The notes: generated by a model not told the origin, from the letters alone. A DNA stretch of 64,000 nucleotides from Romboutsia lituseburensis (GCF_024723825.1 NZ_JANQBQ010000001.1:1922001-1986000), one strand, 5' to 3'. Positions 50,297-58,467 are shown, counted from the stretch's first letter. Made by a program: numbers and translations.

Positions 50297-50305
50297 CATT
50301 AAATA

Positions 50306-51316
50306 TTATTTTTTTAATTCTGGATATAGCCCTTGAGCAAATGTATTTATACCATCAATAGTTCTTACACCACTACAATACATATCTCCTAACGCTATAG
50401 GATTTATTCTTTTATCTTTTACAGCTTTTAGATTTGCTAGTGCTTTGTTATTTAAAATTTTATCAACTTCACCTTGAGCTACATTTTTATCATTTCTATC
50501 CATATATACTACAAATATAGAATCTGGATTTAATTTTATTAAATCCTCTTCACCTATATCTCCACCTTCTGGATTTAATAATTCTGCACCTAATTTAGAT
50601 ACCATATCTCCACCTAAAGTTTTAGCTCCATAAGTATAGATCTTTCCATCCATGTATTCAACAATTAGTGTTGTTTGTTTTTCTTGACCTTTTACTTTTT
50701 TTACAACATCATCTATACCATTTTTTATTTCATCTGTTATAGCTTTAGCTTTATCTTCAACATCAAATATTTTCCCTACATTTAATATATCTGTTATCTC
50801 ATTATCTACTGTTTTTTCTTCTGTAGCACCACTGTTTACTGACATATATGTATTTATTCCTTTGTCTTGCCAGTAATTTACTTCACCTAATCTTTTCTCA
50901 TCAAATATAGACCACCAAGAGAATATAAGATCAGGTTTTTCCATTATTACAGTTTCTTTATCAGGTGTAAACTTATCTGAATAGTTCACTTTACTAAAAG
51001 CTTCTTTATATTCGTCTTTAACTTCATGATCTAAACCTGCTGCTAACTTTATTTTATCCTCTAGACCTAATGCTAACATTGTTTCTATAGAGTTTTGATA
51101 TACTGCTACAACATTTTCTGGTGCTTTATCAAATGTTACCTCTATAGGTTCTTTCTTATAATTATACGTTTGAATAGTTACGGGATAATGAGATGATTTA
51201 CTTTCTCCTGAAGAAGTCTTATCACTTGAATTATCTACTTTCCTTGAAGCGCAACCAACAAGACCTAAAACTAACACAGTTCCTAACATTAATGCTATGC
51301 TCTTTTTTAATTTCAT
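50306..51316 (-). CDS. ABC transporter substrate-binding lipoprotein (FecB/BtuF type), orphan
   Basis: 336 residues with a lipoprotein signal ending LVGC (Cys22). The two lobes of a periplasmic-binding protein of the iron-siderophore/cobalamin class are seen (NVVAVYQNSIETMLALGLEDKI; KPDLIFSWWSIFDEKRLG; EDLIKLNPDSIFVVYMD). No permease or ATPase gene is adjacent, but a full paralogous importer lies at 55.5-58.5 kb and could be shared. It is downstream of the Cys-repeat peptide gene, separated by a weak hairpin. Substrate could be a corrinoid, a metal chelate or a siderophore. Confidence 0.85.
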   Translation of the reverse strand: MKLKKSIALMLGTVLVLGLVGCASRKVDNSSDKTSSGESKSSHYPVTIQTYNYKKEPIEVTFDKAPENVVAVYQNSIETMLALGLEDKIKLAAGLDHEVKDEYKEAFSKVNYSDKFTPDKETVIMEKPDLIFSWWSIFDEKRLGEVNYWQDKGINTYMSVNSGATEEKTVDNEITDILNVGKIFDVEDKAKAITDEIKNGIDDVVKKVKGQEKQTTLIVEYMDGKIYTYGAKTLGGDMVSKLGAELLNPEGGDIGEEDLIKLNPDSIFVVYMDRNDKNVAQGEVDKILNNKALANLKAVKDKRINPIALGDMYCSGVRTIDGINTFAQGLYPELKK

Positions 51317-51410
51317 AATTTCCTCCCCATGCTTTATTTTTTATCATATATAAAAATAAATTTCTATGCTTTAGCTAATTAAATTTAAATATTTTAAATA
51401 GAATCTTAAA

Positions 51411-51442
51411 GAGAGTATATCTAAATTTTTAGATCTACTCTC
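51411..51442 (-). terminator. Hairpin after the Cys-repeat peptide gene
   Basis: Arms GAGAGTATATCTAAA and TTTAGATCTACTCTC with one mismatch; followed by TTTAAGATTC, a weak T-run, so partial read-through into the substrate-binding gene is possible. Confidence 0.55.
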
Positions 51443-51450
51443 CTATATAA

Positions 51451-51570
51451 TTATTTATTGCAAGCTTCACAAGTACCTGCCCCATTACAAGTACAAGCAT
51501 TAGACTTACAAACGTCACATGTTCCTTGATTATTACAAGTACATTGATGCTCTTTACAAGTTGCACACAT
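51451..51570 (-). CDS. 39-residue ten-cysteine repeat peptide (metallothionein-like)
   Basis: MCATCKEHQC, then two further copies of the same pattern. Cysteines fall at 2, 5, 10, 12, 18, 21, 26, 28, 34 and 37, that is with a 16-residue period: C-x2-C, 4 residues, C-T-C-N, then GTC-x2-C. Ten of 39 residues are Cys and there is no hydrophobic segment, so it is a likely cytosolic metal-binding peptide. GGGGGAT lies 7 bases before the ATG. Its promoter carries the same 11-bp direct repeats as the cbiM promoter, next to a two-component system. I know of no named family for it. Confidence 0.8.
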   Translation of the reverse strand: MCATCKEHQCTCNNQGTCDVCKSNACTCNGAGTCEACNK

Positions 51571-51608
51571 ATATTTATCCCCCAATTCTTATTAATGTTT
51601 CCTTGCAT

Positions 51609-51661
51609 ATTATATCGTACAATTGTGTACTTTTTGTGTCAAAATCATGTCAAACTTAGTT
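51609..51661 (-). promoter_or_regulatory. Promoter with OmpR-type direct repeats before the Cys-repeat peptide
   Basis: Minus strand: TTTGACA (51648-51654) and TTTGACA (51637-51643), 11 bases apart, then TATAAT (51609-51614) 28 bases further, with no good -35 box. The cbiM promoter has the same elements at the same distances. Confidence 0.7.
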
Positions 51662-51707
51662 CAATTTACATTTTACGTAAATATAACTTATTTTTTATTA
51701 TTTTAAA

Positions 51708-53132
51708 CTATTCATAATGTATAGTAAATATAAATCTAGATCCTACTCCTACATTTGATTCAACATAGATTTCTTCATCTAAGTGCCTTATTATTTCTGC
51801 AGCTATAGATAATCCAATTCCCGTACCCATAGATTGCCTAGATTTATCAACTTTATAAAATCTATCAAATACAAAAGGTCTATCCTCTTCATCTATTCCA
51901 ATTCCGGTATCAGATACAACAACATTTAGAAACTCTTTTTCTATAATAGTTTCTAAACTCACAGTTCCTTCTTCTCCTGTAAATTTAAATGCATTATCTA
52001 GTAGTATCACCAAAACTTGTATTATTCTATTATAATTAGTAAATACAACAGATTTATCACCTTCAATTTTTTTGACATTTAAATTTATATCTAAGTCATT
52101 TGCAATCACTTCAAACTTTTCATATATTTCTTCTAAAATATCATTTAAATCTACTTTATCTTTCTTTACTGATACATTACCTGCTTGAAGATTAGATAAC
52201 TCTAGCATGTCCTTTATTAATACTTCTAATCTCATCGATTCTCTTAATATCATACTATAATATTTTTTCCTATCTAATTTATCTGAAAATGCATCATCAT
52301 TTAACATTTCTGCTACTGCTCTTATAGATGTTACTGGAGTCTTTAATTCATGTGAAATGTTAGCTACATAATCTTTTCTCATTTGATCTAATAATCTAGC
52401 TTCCTTATCATTTTGTTCTAACCTTAATGTTAGTTCATTAAAAGCTCTAGCTAAATCACCTATCTCATCATCTTGACTTTCTTTTATCCTTACAGAATAA
52501 TCCCCTTTTGCCATAGACATTGTAGCCTTAGTCATATCATCTAAGGGTTTAAACCATTTTTTACTTGATAAGTATATAGGTATAATAGTAGATGTTAAAA
52601 CTAAAACTACACTTATCATTAATACAATATAAAATCCTACAAATAAATCTGCAAAATCTTTTGTAAGCTTTATAACAAATATGGCACCAACAATTTTGCC
52701 GTCTTGCTTTATAGGCTCTCCTACAATTATGGAGTCTCCCTTTAATCCATAAACTTTAGTTACACCTTTTATTGAATTTCCTCCCAAAACTGTATTTATG
52801 TATGGTTCTAATCCTTGTTTTATTTTTATATCATCAATTATAATTCCATCTTCTCTTTTAGGATATATTTTACATATTGATTGTTTAGAATTATCATATC
52901 CTTTTATAATAACATCATTTCCTAATATATTTTGAAGTCTATCAGACAATTTACTAGCCACAATATCATATTGATATATTGTATCTTCTACTTTCTGCTG
53001 GATTTCTTCTAATTTAATTTTTAAAAAGTATTGTTTCAAAGTTATACTACAAAATAATATCATAACTGAAACAGCAACTATACTAGCAATGCCTATCGTT
53101 CTAAATATTTTTTTAAATAGTGAATGATTCAT
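51708..53132 (-). CDS. Sensor histidine kinase
   Basis: 474 residues. Membrane helices at about 10-32 and 163-190 bracket an extracytoplasmic sensor domain of about 130 residues (single-Cache/PAS-like in length). A HAMP domain follows (about 188-242), then HisKA with the phosphorylated His261 in NISHELKTPV, and HATPase with N, DTGIGID and GTGIGLSIA boxes. It pairs with the response regulator, whose stop overlaps its start (TAATG). Signal unknown; the context points to cobalt, nickel or corrinoid status. Confidence 0.93.
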   Translation of the reverse strand: MNHSLFKKIFRTIGIASIVAVSVMILFCSITLKQYFLKIKLEEIQQKVEDTIYQYDIVASKLSDRLQNILGNDVIIKGYDNSKQSICKIYPKREDGIIIDDIKIKQGLEPYINTVLGGNSIKGVTKVYGLKGDSIIVGEPIKQDGKIVGAIFVIKLTKDFADLFVGFYIVLMISVVLVLTSTIIPIYLSSKKWFKPLDDMTKATMSMAKGDYSVRIKESQDDEIGDLARAFNELTLRLEQNDKEARLLDQMRKDYVANISHELKTPVTSIRAVAEMLNDDAFSDKLDRKKYYSMILRESMRLEVLIKDMLELSNLQAGNVSVKKDKVDLNDILEEIYEKFEVIANDLDINLNVKKIEGDKSVVFTNYNRIIQVLVILLDNAFKFTGEEGTVSLETIIEKEFLNVVVSDTGIGIDEEDRPFVFDRFYKVDKSRQSMGTGIGLSIAAEIIRHLDEEIYVESNVGVGSRFIFTIHYE

Positions 53133-53821
53133 TAAGACACCTCAAATCTATATCCCACACCATATATAGATTTAATTTCCCAATCAGAGTCATATGAACT
53201 TATTTTTTTTCTTAATCTTTTAATTTGAGTATCTACTACTCTAGTATCCCCAAAATAATCATATCCCCAAACTTCTGACAATATAAAGTCTCTTGTCAAT
53301 GTCTTTCCTGGATTTGATGCTAGCATATAAAATATCTTAATTTCTTTAGGTGTAATACTAACTGGATGCTTATTTATATATACTTCGTGACTTTCTAAAT
53401 TTATTTCAAGGTTTTTATGTTTTATTAAATCACTTTTTTTATACGAATTTGCGCTAGTTACTCGTCTTAAAACGGTTTTTATTCTTATTACTACCTCTCT
53501 TGGCGAAAATGGTTTAGTTATATAATCATCTGCCCCCATTTCAAGTCCAGTTATTCGGTCTATAGTCTCACCTTTTGCTGTCAACATAATAATTGGAACA
53601 TTACTTACTTTTCTAATTTCTTTACATACTTCAGTTCCAAACATCTTTGGCATCATTAAATCTAATAATATAAAATCAGGATTATATTCTTCAAATTTTT
53701 TTAACCCATCGATTCCATCGTATGCTGATACATAATCCATACCTTCTAATTTTAAATACTCCCCAACTGTTTCATGTATTGATTCTTGATCATCACATAT
53801 TAAAATTAAAGTCTTTTTCAA
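53132..53821 (-). CDS. OmpR/PhoB-type response regulator
   Basis: 229 residues: receiver domain with the acidic pair D10-D11, phosphorylated Asp54 (LLDLMMPK), and the Lys in ITKPF; then a winged-helix DNA-binding domain (KEIKIFYMLASNPGKTLTRDFILSEVWGYDY...VDTQIKRLRKKI). The start is TTG at 53821, 9 bases after AAGGAG. Only about 60 bases separate it from the terminator at 53881, which leaves little room for a promoter, so it is probably transcribed through the cobalamin riboswitch from upstream. Confidence 0.94.
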   Translation of the reverse strand: MKKTLILICDDQESIHETVGEYLKLEGMDYVSAYDGIDGLKKFEEYNPDFILLDLMMPKMFGTEVCKEIRKVSNVPIIMLTAKGETIDRITGLEMGADDYITKPFSPREVVIRIKTVLRRVTSANSYKKSDLIKHKNLEINLESHEVYINKHPVSITPKEIKIFYMLASNPGKTLTRDFILSEVWGYDYFGDTRVVDTQIKRLRKKISSYDSDWEIKSIYGVGYRFEVS

Positions 53822-53880
53822 AATTACTCACTCCTTTATCCCCTTGTAGCCATTTAACCTCTTGCTATAAAGATACTAAC

Positions 53881-53920
53881 ATAAAAAATGCTTTAGCAAT
53901 ACAGCTAAAGCATTTTTTAT
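53881..53920. terminator. Strong intrinsic terminator between the cobalamin riboswitch and the response regulator
   Basis: 17-bp perfect symmetric hairpin ATAAAAAATGCTTTAGC with its complement and T-run on both strands. It is the likely terminator controlled by, or following, the riboswitch upstream. Confidence 0.9.
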
Positions 53921-53970
53921 GATTAAATCATTTATTTTATTAAAAATAGGTTAAGGGCAAAATTAAAAGC

Positions 53971-54042
53971 TCAATCAAACGGGGATGAGCTTAGTATACC
54001 TATATAATAAATATTCATATAGTCAGTAAGAACCTTCCTCAT
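53971..54042 (-). other. Possible 23-codon leader reading frame in the riboswitch platform
   Basis: ATG AGG AAG at 54042, ending TGA at 53971 (begins MRKVLTDYMNIYY). It lies inside the long hairpin of the expression platform and GGGG directly abuts the ATG, so translation is doubtful. Listed because it spans the regulatory hairpin exactly. Confidence 0.25.
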
Positions 54043-54223
54043 CCCCGAAGAAATCCTTTATATATTATAGGTAGATATCCTGGCTTAGCTTCATCCTACT
54101 AGTTTACCTTCCCGTGAAATTATCACAGTGGTTTAACAAACGTTCGTCCACATTACAGTAGCGGGTGCTGCAAAGGATTTTAACCTTTTTCCCTATTAAT
54201 CTCTTTTTAGAGAGCCTATAATA
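53980..54223 (-). promoter_or_regulatory. Cobalamin riboswitch with expression platform
   Basis: Aptamer 54063-54223 on the minus strand. The P1 stem is TATTATAGG with CCTATAATA; conserved blocks follow in order: GGTTAAAATCC, GCAGCACCCGCTACTGTAA, GGACGAA, CCACTGTGA, CGGGAAGG, AGTAGGATGAAGC and AAGCCAGGA. Downstream, CGGGGATGAG (54038-54047) pairs perfectly with CTCATCCCCG (53980-53989), forming the expression platform. It lies after cbiN and before the response regulator, not in front of cbiM where such elements are usually found. Confidence 0.92.
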
Positions 54224-54271
54224 GATTTAATTTTATAATAAAATGCTTTATAATATATATTATACATGCAT

Positions 54272-54583
54272 TTACTTGGCTTTTCTACTACCTAAATAAT
54301 ATCCTATGATTCCAGCTCCTAAAGCTGCCTGAGTAGCAAATAGTAAACTTTCTATTTCTCCACTAGGTGGCTCATATAAACTACTAAACCAAGGCTTATA
54401 GTCTGGAGATATTTCTGTTATTGCATCCTCTGCTTGACCATCAGCTCCACCATATTCTGCTCCTGGTTTTAATACTAAAGGAGTCACTATAAGAGCAACT
54501 GCTATTAAAAGCATTATAAAGTTGTTTTTATTAGCTTTTTTATTATCTTTATTTTTATTTGCCTGTTTCGCATTTGTACTCAT
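54272..54583 (-). CDS. cbiN: Cobalt/nickel ECF transporter subunit CbiN
   Basis: 103 residues with two membrane helices (about 22-40 and 79-97) and an external loop containing GAEYGGADGQAEDAI and YKPWFSSLYEPPSGEIESLLF, the CbiN hallmark. It helps load Co2+ onto CbiM. It overlaps the end of cbiM by 29 bases. No cbiQ or cbiO follows; a riboswitch does. Confidence 0.95.
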   Translation of the reverse strand: MSTNAKQANKNKDNKKANKNNFIMLLIAVALIVTPLVLKPGAEYGGADGQAEDAITEISPDYKPWFSSLYEPPSGEIESLLFATQAALGAGIIGYYLGSRKAK

Positions 54584-55298
54584 CGTAGTCTACTCCTTCC
54601 TCTTCTCTTTGTGTGATCATGTTATATATTATACTTGTTAATATACCTTCACCTATTGCTATAGGTATTTGAGTTAAGAAGAATATTCCTAAGAATTTAA
54701 CTAAAGATGCCATAACTCCACCAGATGCATCTGGAAACGCTAATGCTAGTTGAGTTGCTGTTACTGTATATGTAGCTAAGCATCCTAATGCAGAAGATAT
54801 AAATACATTAAATCTAGTATTTACATTAAACTTTTTAAGTAATTTATATAGTCCATATGTAACTAAGGCTCCTACAACTGCCATTGAGAATCCATTAGCT
54901 CCTAAAGTTGTTAACCCACCATGTGCTAAAAGTATAGCTTGGAATAAAAGTACTATTGTTCCTAAAACAACCATTACACTTGGTCCAAATAATATAGCTC
55001 CTAGTCCTATCCCTGTTGGATGTGAGCAACTTCCTGTTAATGATGGTATTTTTAGCGCTGATAATACGAATACAAATGCACCACATAGCGCTAATAATAC
55101 TTTCTTTTTAGGATTTTCTTTAAGTATTTTTGTGATATTTTTTAATCCTATTAAAAAACACGGTATAAATATTAAACTCCATGCAATAGACCACTTTGGA
55201 GGTAAAAATCCTTCCATTATATGCATGGCGTGTGATTGAACAGGATTAAGTAGTATAAACATGAATGCTGCCATAATCCCTAATCTAAAATTTTTCAT
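54555..55298 (-). CDS. cbiM: Cobalt ECF transporter substrate-specific subunit CbiM
   Basis: 247 residues. A signal peptide (about 1-24, ending QSHA) precedes the mature start MHIMEGFLPPKW, whose His forms the metal site. About six membrane helices follow; CSHPTGIGLGAILFGP and LLAHGGLTTLGANGFSMAVVG are diagnostic. It binds Co2+ for uptake with CbiN, CbiQ and CbiO. GGGGAGA precedes the ATG. The energising subunits are not encoded nearby. Confidence 0.96.
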   Translation of the reverse strand: MKNFRLGIMAAFMFILLNPVQSHAMHIMEGFLPPKWSIAWSLIFIPCFLIGLKNITKILKENPKKKVLLALCGAFVFVLSALKIPSLTGSCSHPTGIGLGAILFGPSVMVVLGTIVLLFQAILLAHGGLTTLGANGFSMAVVGALVTYGLYKLLKKFNVNTRFNVFISSALGCLATYTVTATQLALAFPDASGGVMASLVKFLGIFFLTQIPIAIGEGILTSIIYNMITQREEEGVDYDEYKCETGK

Positions 55299-55333
55299 TA
55301 GTCCATCTCCCCTTATTAAGTTTTTCTAAGTTA

Positions 55334-55385
55334 ATTATACAACTAAATTGTGTCTTTTTTGTGTCATATAATTGTCAAAATTAGT
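55334..55385 (-). promoter_or_regulatory. Promoter with OmpR-type direct repeats before cbiM
   Basis: Minus strand: TTTGACA (55373-55379) and TATGACA (55362-55368), 11 bases apart, then GACACAAT, then TATAAT (55334-55339). Positions relative to the -10 box equal those at 51609-51661. Confidence 0.7.
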
Positions 55386-55440
55386 ACAAATTTCTTATAT
55401 TTTTTTATATAACTAATTTAAATTAAACAAATTTTTTATT

Positions 55441-55480
55441 ATAAAAAGCAGTAACTAATTTTTTAATTATAGTTACTGCT
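55441..55480 (-). terminator. Terminator after the ABC ATPase gene
   Basis: Stem AGCAGTAACTA/TAGTTACTGCT followed by TTTTTAT on the minus strand. Confidence 0.85.
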
Positions 55481-55499
55481 AAATGGTTAATATATTTTA

Positions 55500-56363
55500 T
55501 TATAGTGCTGCTTGTGTATGCTCATGGTAATGTTCATGTTCACCTGTAAAACCATCTTCATGTACATGATCATGACCGACTCCATTGATATGTTCGTGAG
55601 TATGCATAAATGATACCTGTAACTTGTTGTTTATAGGATTTACACCTACGTATGCATTTACCCCAAATACTTCTTTTAGCATCTTAGAAGTTATAACATC
55701 CTCTACTTTACCTGCATTTATTATTTTTCCTGATTTCATAACTATTAAATAATCACAATACATAGATGCTAAATTCATATCATGTATTGCTGATAGTGTT
55801 GTTATATTAAGACTTTTAACTAAATCCATTAACTGAATTTGATATCCTATATCTAAATGATTTGTAGGTTCATCAAGTACTAAAAAATCAGTATTTTGGA
55901 CTAATGCTCTTGCTATTAAAGTTCTTTGTTTTTCTCCTCCTGATAGTTGAGAGAAACTTCTATCTGTATAGTTATCTAAACCTACTTTTTTTAGCATATC
56001 TTTTACCATATTTAAATCTTCTTTTGAGTAATCTTCAAAAACTGATTTATATGGATATCTTCCCATTTTAACGATTTGCTCTACTGTAAAATCAAAATGT
56101 GTATTACTTTCTTGAGCTAGTACAGCTATTTCTTTTGCGCAATCTTTATCCTTCATTGTTGATAAGTCTTTATTATCTAAAAATATACTTCCATTGGTTG
56201 GCTTATAAAGTCTATATATATTTTTAAGCAATGTTGATTTTCCTGAACCATTAGGTCCTATAACCCCAACAAATGAACCTTTGGGAACATCAAATGAAAT
56301 ATCTTTTAAAATTTCTTTTTTATCTATATTAAATTTTAAATCTTTAACTTGTATCTTAAACAT
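55500..56363 (-). CDS. FecE/BtuD-type ABC ATPase with His-rich C-terminal tail
   Basis: 287 residues. Walker A GPNGSGKST (about 36-44), signature LSGGEKQRT and Walker B LVLDEPTNHLD are intact. The normal domain ends near 252; residues 253-287 are an added His-rich tail (HTHEH, GHDHVHEDGFTGEHEH). The tail is nearly the same as part of the small His-rich protein encoded at 58635, so the ATPase likely binds metal ions in the cytosol. It overlaps the permease stop (TAATG). Last gene of the importer operon. Confidence 0.93.
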   Translation of the reverse strand: MFKIQVKDLKFNIDKKEILKDISFDVPKGSFVGVIGPNGSGKSTLLKNIYRLYKPTNGSIFLDNKDLSTMKDKDCAKEIAVLAQESNTHFDFTVEQIVKMGRYPYKSVFEDYSKEDLNMVKDMLKKVGLDNYTDRSFSQLSGGEKQRTLIARALVQNTDFLVLDEPTNHLDIGYQIQLMDLVKSLNITTLSAIHDMNLASMYCDYLIVMKSGKIINAGKVEDVITSKMLKEVFGVNAYVGVNPINNKLQVSFMHTHEHINGVGHDHVHEDGFTGEHEHYHEHTQAAL

Positions 56364-57439
56364 TACTCTTTTCCTCCAAATGAATAATTTTTCTTAGAAA
56401 TTAAGTATAAGAAGAATGGACCTCCAACTAATGAAGTTATTATTCCTATTGGTATTTCTATTGGTGGGAAAAGACCTCTTGCAGCAACATCTGATGCTAT
56501 TAAGAATATAGATCCTATTAATGCTGAAAGTACAGTTAACTTTTTATGATCACTTCCTGCTATTGTTCTACATATATGAGGTACAACTAATCCTATAAAT
56601 CCAATTGCACCCGTTATTGCAACTAATGCAGATGTTAATAATGTTGCTAATATTAAAATTACAGTTTTTATAAGCTTAATATTTATTCCAAGTATTATTG
56701 CGCTATCATCGCCTAAAAGTAAAATATCTAATGATTTAGACATTATTATAGCTATTACAACAACTACTAACAATATAATGAATGGTAATAATAGTACATC
56801 CCACTTAGCGCCACCTAAGCTACCTATTGTCCAGAAAAGAGCTGTTTTAGCTTGATTTGAATTTTTAGCTGAATATATTAGTAAATTTGTAAGAGCTGCA
56901 AATATAGTTGATATTGCCATACCAGAAAGAACTAATCTTGTTGTAGATGTAGTTTTTCCCATCTGAGTTCCTATTGCAAACACTAACACTCCTGATAATA
57001 TCGATCCTAAAAATGCTCCTGTTGTTAAACTGTGTATTCCAAATATTCCACCTAATACTAAAACTGCAACTGCCCCACAAGATGCTCCTGATGATATCCC
57101 TAATATATATGGATCTGCAATTGGATTTTTAGTTACACATTGCATAAGAACCCCACATATTGCAAGCCCTGCACCACATATTGCACCTAATAAGACTCTT
57201 GGGAATCTTATTTCCCATATTATGTTTTGATTCATAACTGTTGATACATCACTAAAAACTGCACCATTTGTTAACTTACTAAGTAATACTTTATATACTT
57301 CTCCAGGTTCTATATACGTACTACCTATTGCTATTGCAACAACTGATGTTGCTGCTAGTAGTATTACTAATGCTATTACCCAAAATAAGAAACCTTTCTT
57401 TTTAGAAAGGCTCCTTTTTTCTTGTACTGCTACTTGCAT
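56363..57439 (-). CDS. FecCD/BtuC-type ABC permease
   Basis: 358 residues with about ten membrane helices. Family motifs are RFPRVLLGAICGAGLAICGVLMQ, NPIADPYILGISSGASCGA and GFIGLVVPHICRT, and the C-terminal LFPPIEIPIGIITSLVGGPFFLYLI. Overlaps both neighbours by TAATG, so binding protein, permease and ATPase are translationally coupled. Confidence 0.95.
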   Translation of the reverse strand: MQVAVQEKRSLSKKKGFLFWVIALVILLAATSVVAIAIGSTYIEPGEVYKVLLSKLTNGAVFSDVSTVMNQNIIWEIRFPRVLLGAICGAGLAICGVLMQCVTKNPIADPYILGISSGASCGAVAVLVLGGIFGIHSLTTGAFLGSILSGVLVFAIGTQMGKTTSTTRLVLSGMAISTIFAALTNLLIYSAKNSNQAKTALFWTIGSLGGAKWDVLLLPFIILLVVVVIAIIMSKSLDILLLGDDSAIILGINIKLIKTVILILATLLTSALVAITGAIGFIGLVVPHICRTIAGSDHKKLTVLSALIGSIFLIASDVAARGLFPPIEIPIGIITSLVGGPFFLYLISKKNYSFGGKE

Positions 57440-58467
57440 TATTTATTTTCTCCAAAGAAATATCCGTACATTTTTTCTATAAGTTTAGGATTTCTAACCC
57501 CTGGAGATAAATCAGCTAATCCCACAACGTATATTCTATTATTCTTTATAGCAGGCACATCTTTAAGTGCTGGATGAGATTTTAAGAAGTCTATTTTCTT
57601 TTGTACTGGTTCACCTGCCATAAAATCAGTTACTAATATAACTTCTGGATTTTCAGCAACTATACTTTCCCATGAAACATTTATATATGGTTTGTCTGCA
57701 TTTTTAGCAAATACATTGTCTCCACCTGCATGTTTTATTAAATCATTAGCAAGCCCCTTACCAACTACCATTGCATCATTTTCTCCTGAATCATAAACCA
57801 TCATTTTTACTCTCTCTTCAGGTTTTATATCTCCAACTTTATCTGTTACAGCTTTTATATCACTTTTCATTTTATCTACAACTTCTTTAGCTTTATCTTC
57901 TACTCCAAATATTTTTCCTAATAAATCGAAGTCTTCATATACAGTATCAATTGTTGCATCCGGAGAATACGACTTAGCCATAAAAGGTGCTATACCATTT
58001 TTTATAAGTTCGTCTGGAGATCCTGTTGTTTGTTCACTTATAGATGAATCCCATCCACTAACAAAGTCTGCACCTGTAGCTAAGAATCCTTCTTTAGATA
58101 TAGAGTGACCTTCTCCAACTTTTATTTCAGGTATCTTTTCATATGCTTCTTTATATTCAGGTAGTATTGGATTATCTAAAAGAGCTGTTCCTACCATTCT
58201 ATCCCCTAAATCTAATGCTAATAACATCTCTGTCATAAATTGAGATAATGTAACTGCTTTTTGTTTTGGTGCATCCACTTTTACATTATAATCTTTAGCA
58301 CCATCTGAGTACACATACTCTACTGGTTTAAAATTACTTGACTCAACTTTTGTATTAGAACTTTCTTCTTTAGTTTTTTGATTTGATGAGCATCCTACTG
58401 CACTCAGTGTTAATCCTGCTATAGCTAGTACAACTAAAAATCTTTTTAAACTTTTGCTTTTTACCAT
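57439..58467 (-). CDS. ABC substrate-binding lipoprotein (FecB/BtuF type)
   Basis: 342 residues with a lipobox ending AVGC (Cys26). Class III binding-protein features: KQKAVTLSQFMTEMLLALDLGDRMVGT, EGFLATGADFVSGWDSS and ENPEVILVTDFM. First gene of the importer; AGGGGAGA precedes the ATG. With a His-rich ATPase tail, His-rich neighbours, CbiMN and CooT nearby, a nickel or cobalt chelate or a corrinoid is the likely substrate. A more distant paralogue is at 50306. Confidence 0.92.
   Translation of the reverse strand: MVKSKSLKRFLVVLAIAGLTLSAVGCSSNQKTKEESSNTKVESSNFKPVEYVYSDGAKDYNVKVDAPKQKAVTLSQFMTEMLLALDLGDRMVGTALLDNPILPEYKEAYEKIPEIKVGEGHSISKEGFLATGADFVSGWDSSISEQTTGSPDELIKNGIAPFMAKSYSPDATIDTVYEDFDLLGKIFGVEDKAKEVVDKMKSDIKAVTDKVGDIKPEERVKMMVYDSGENDAMVVGKGLANDLIKHAGGDNVFAKNADKPYINVSWESIVAENPEVILVTDFMAGEPVQKKIDFLKSHPALKDVPAIKNNRIYVVGLADLSPGVRNPKLIEKMYGYFFGENK

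Noticed and set aside
54063-54223. The riboswitch as an RNA that sequesters an ANTAR regulator, as described for Eut systems
   Set aside because: The adjacent regulator is OmpR-type with a DNA-binding winged helix, not ANTAR, and I see no paired ANTAR hairpins. Attenuation of the regulator genes fits better.
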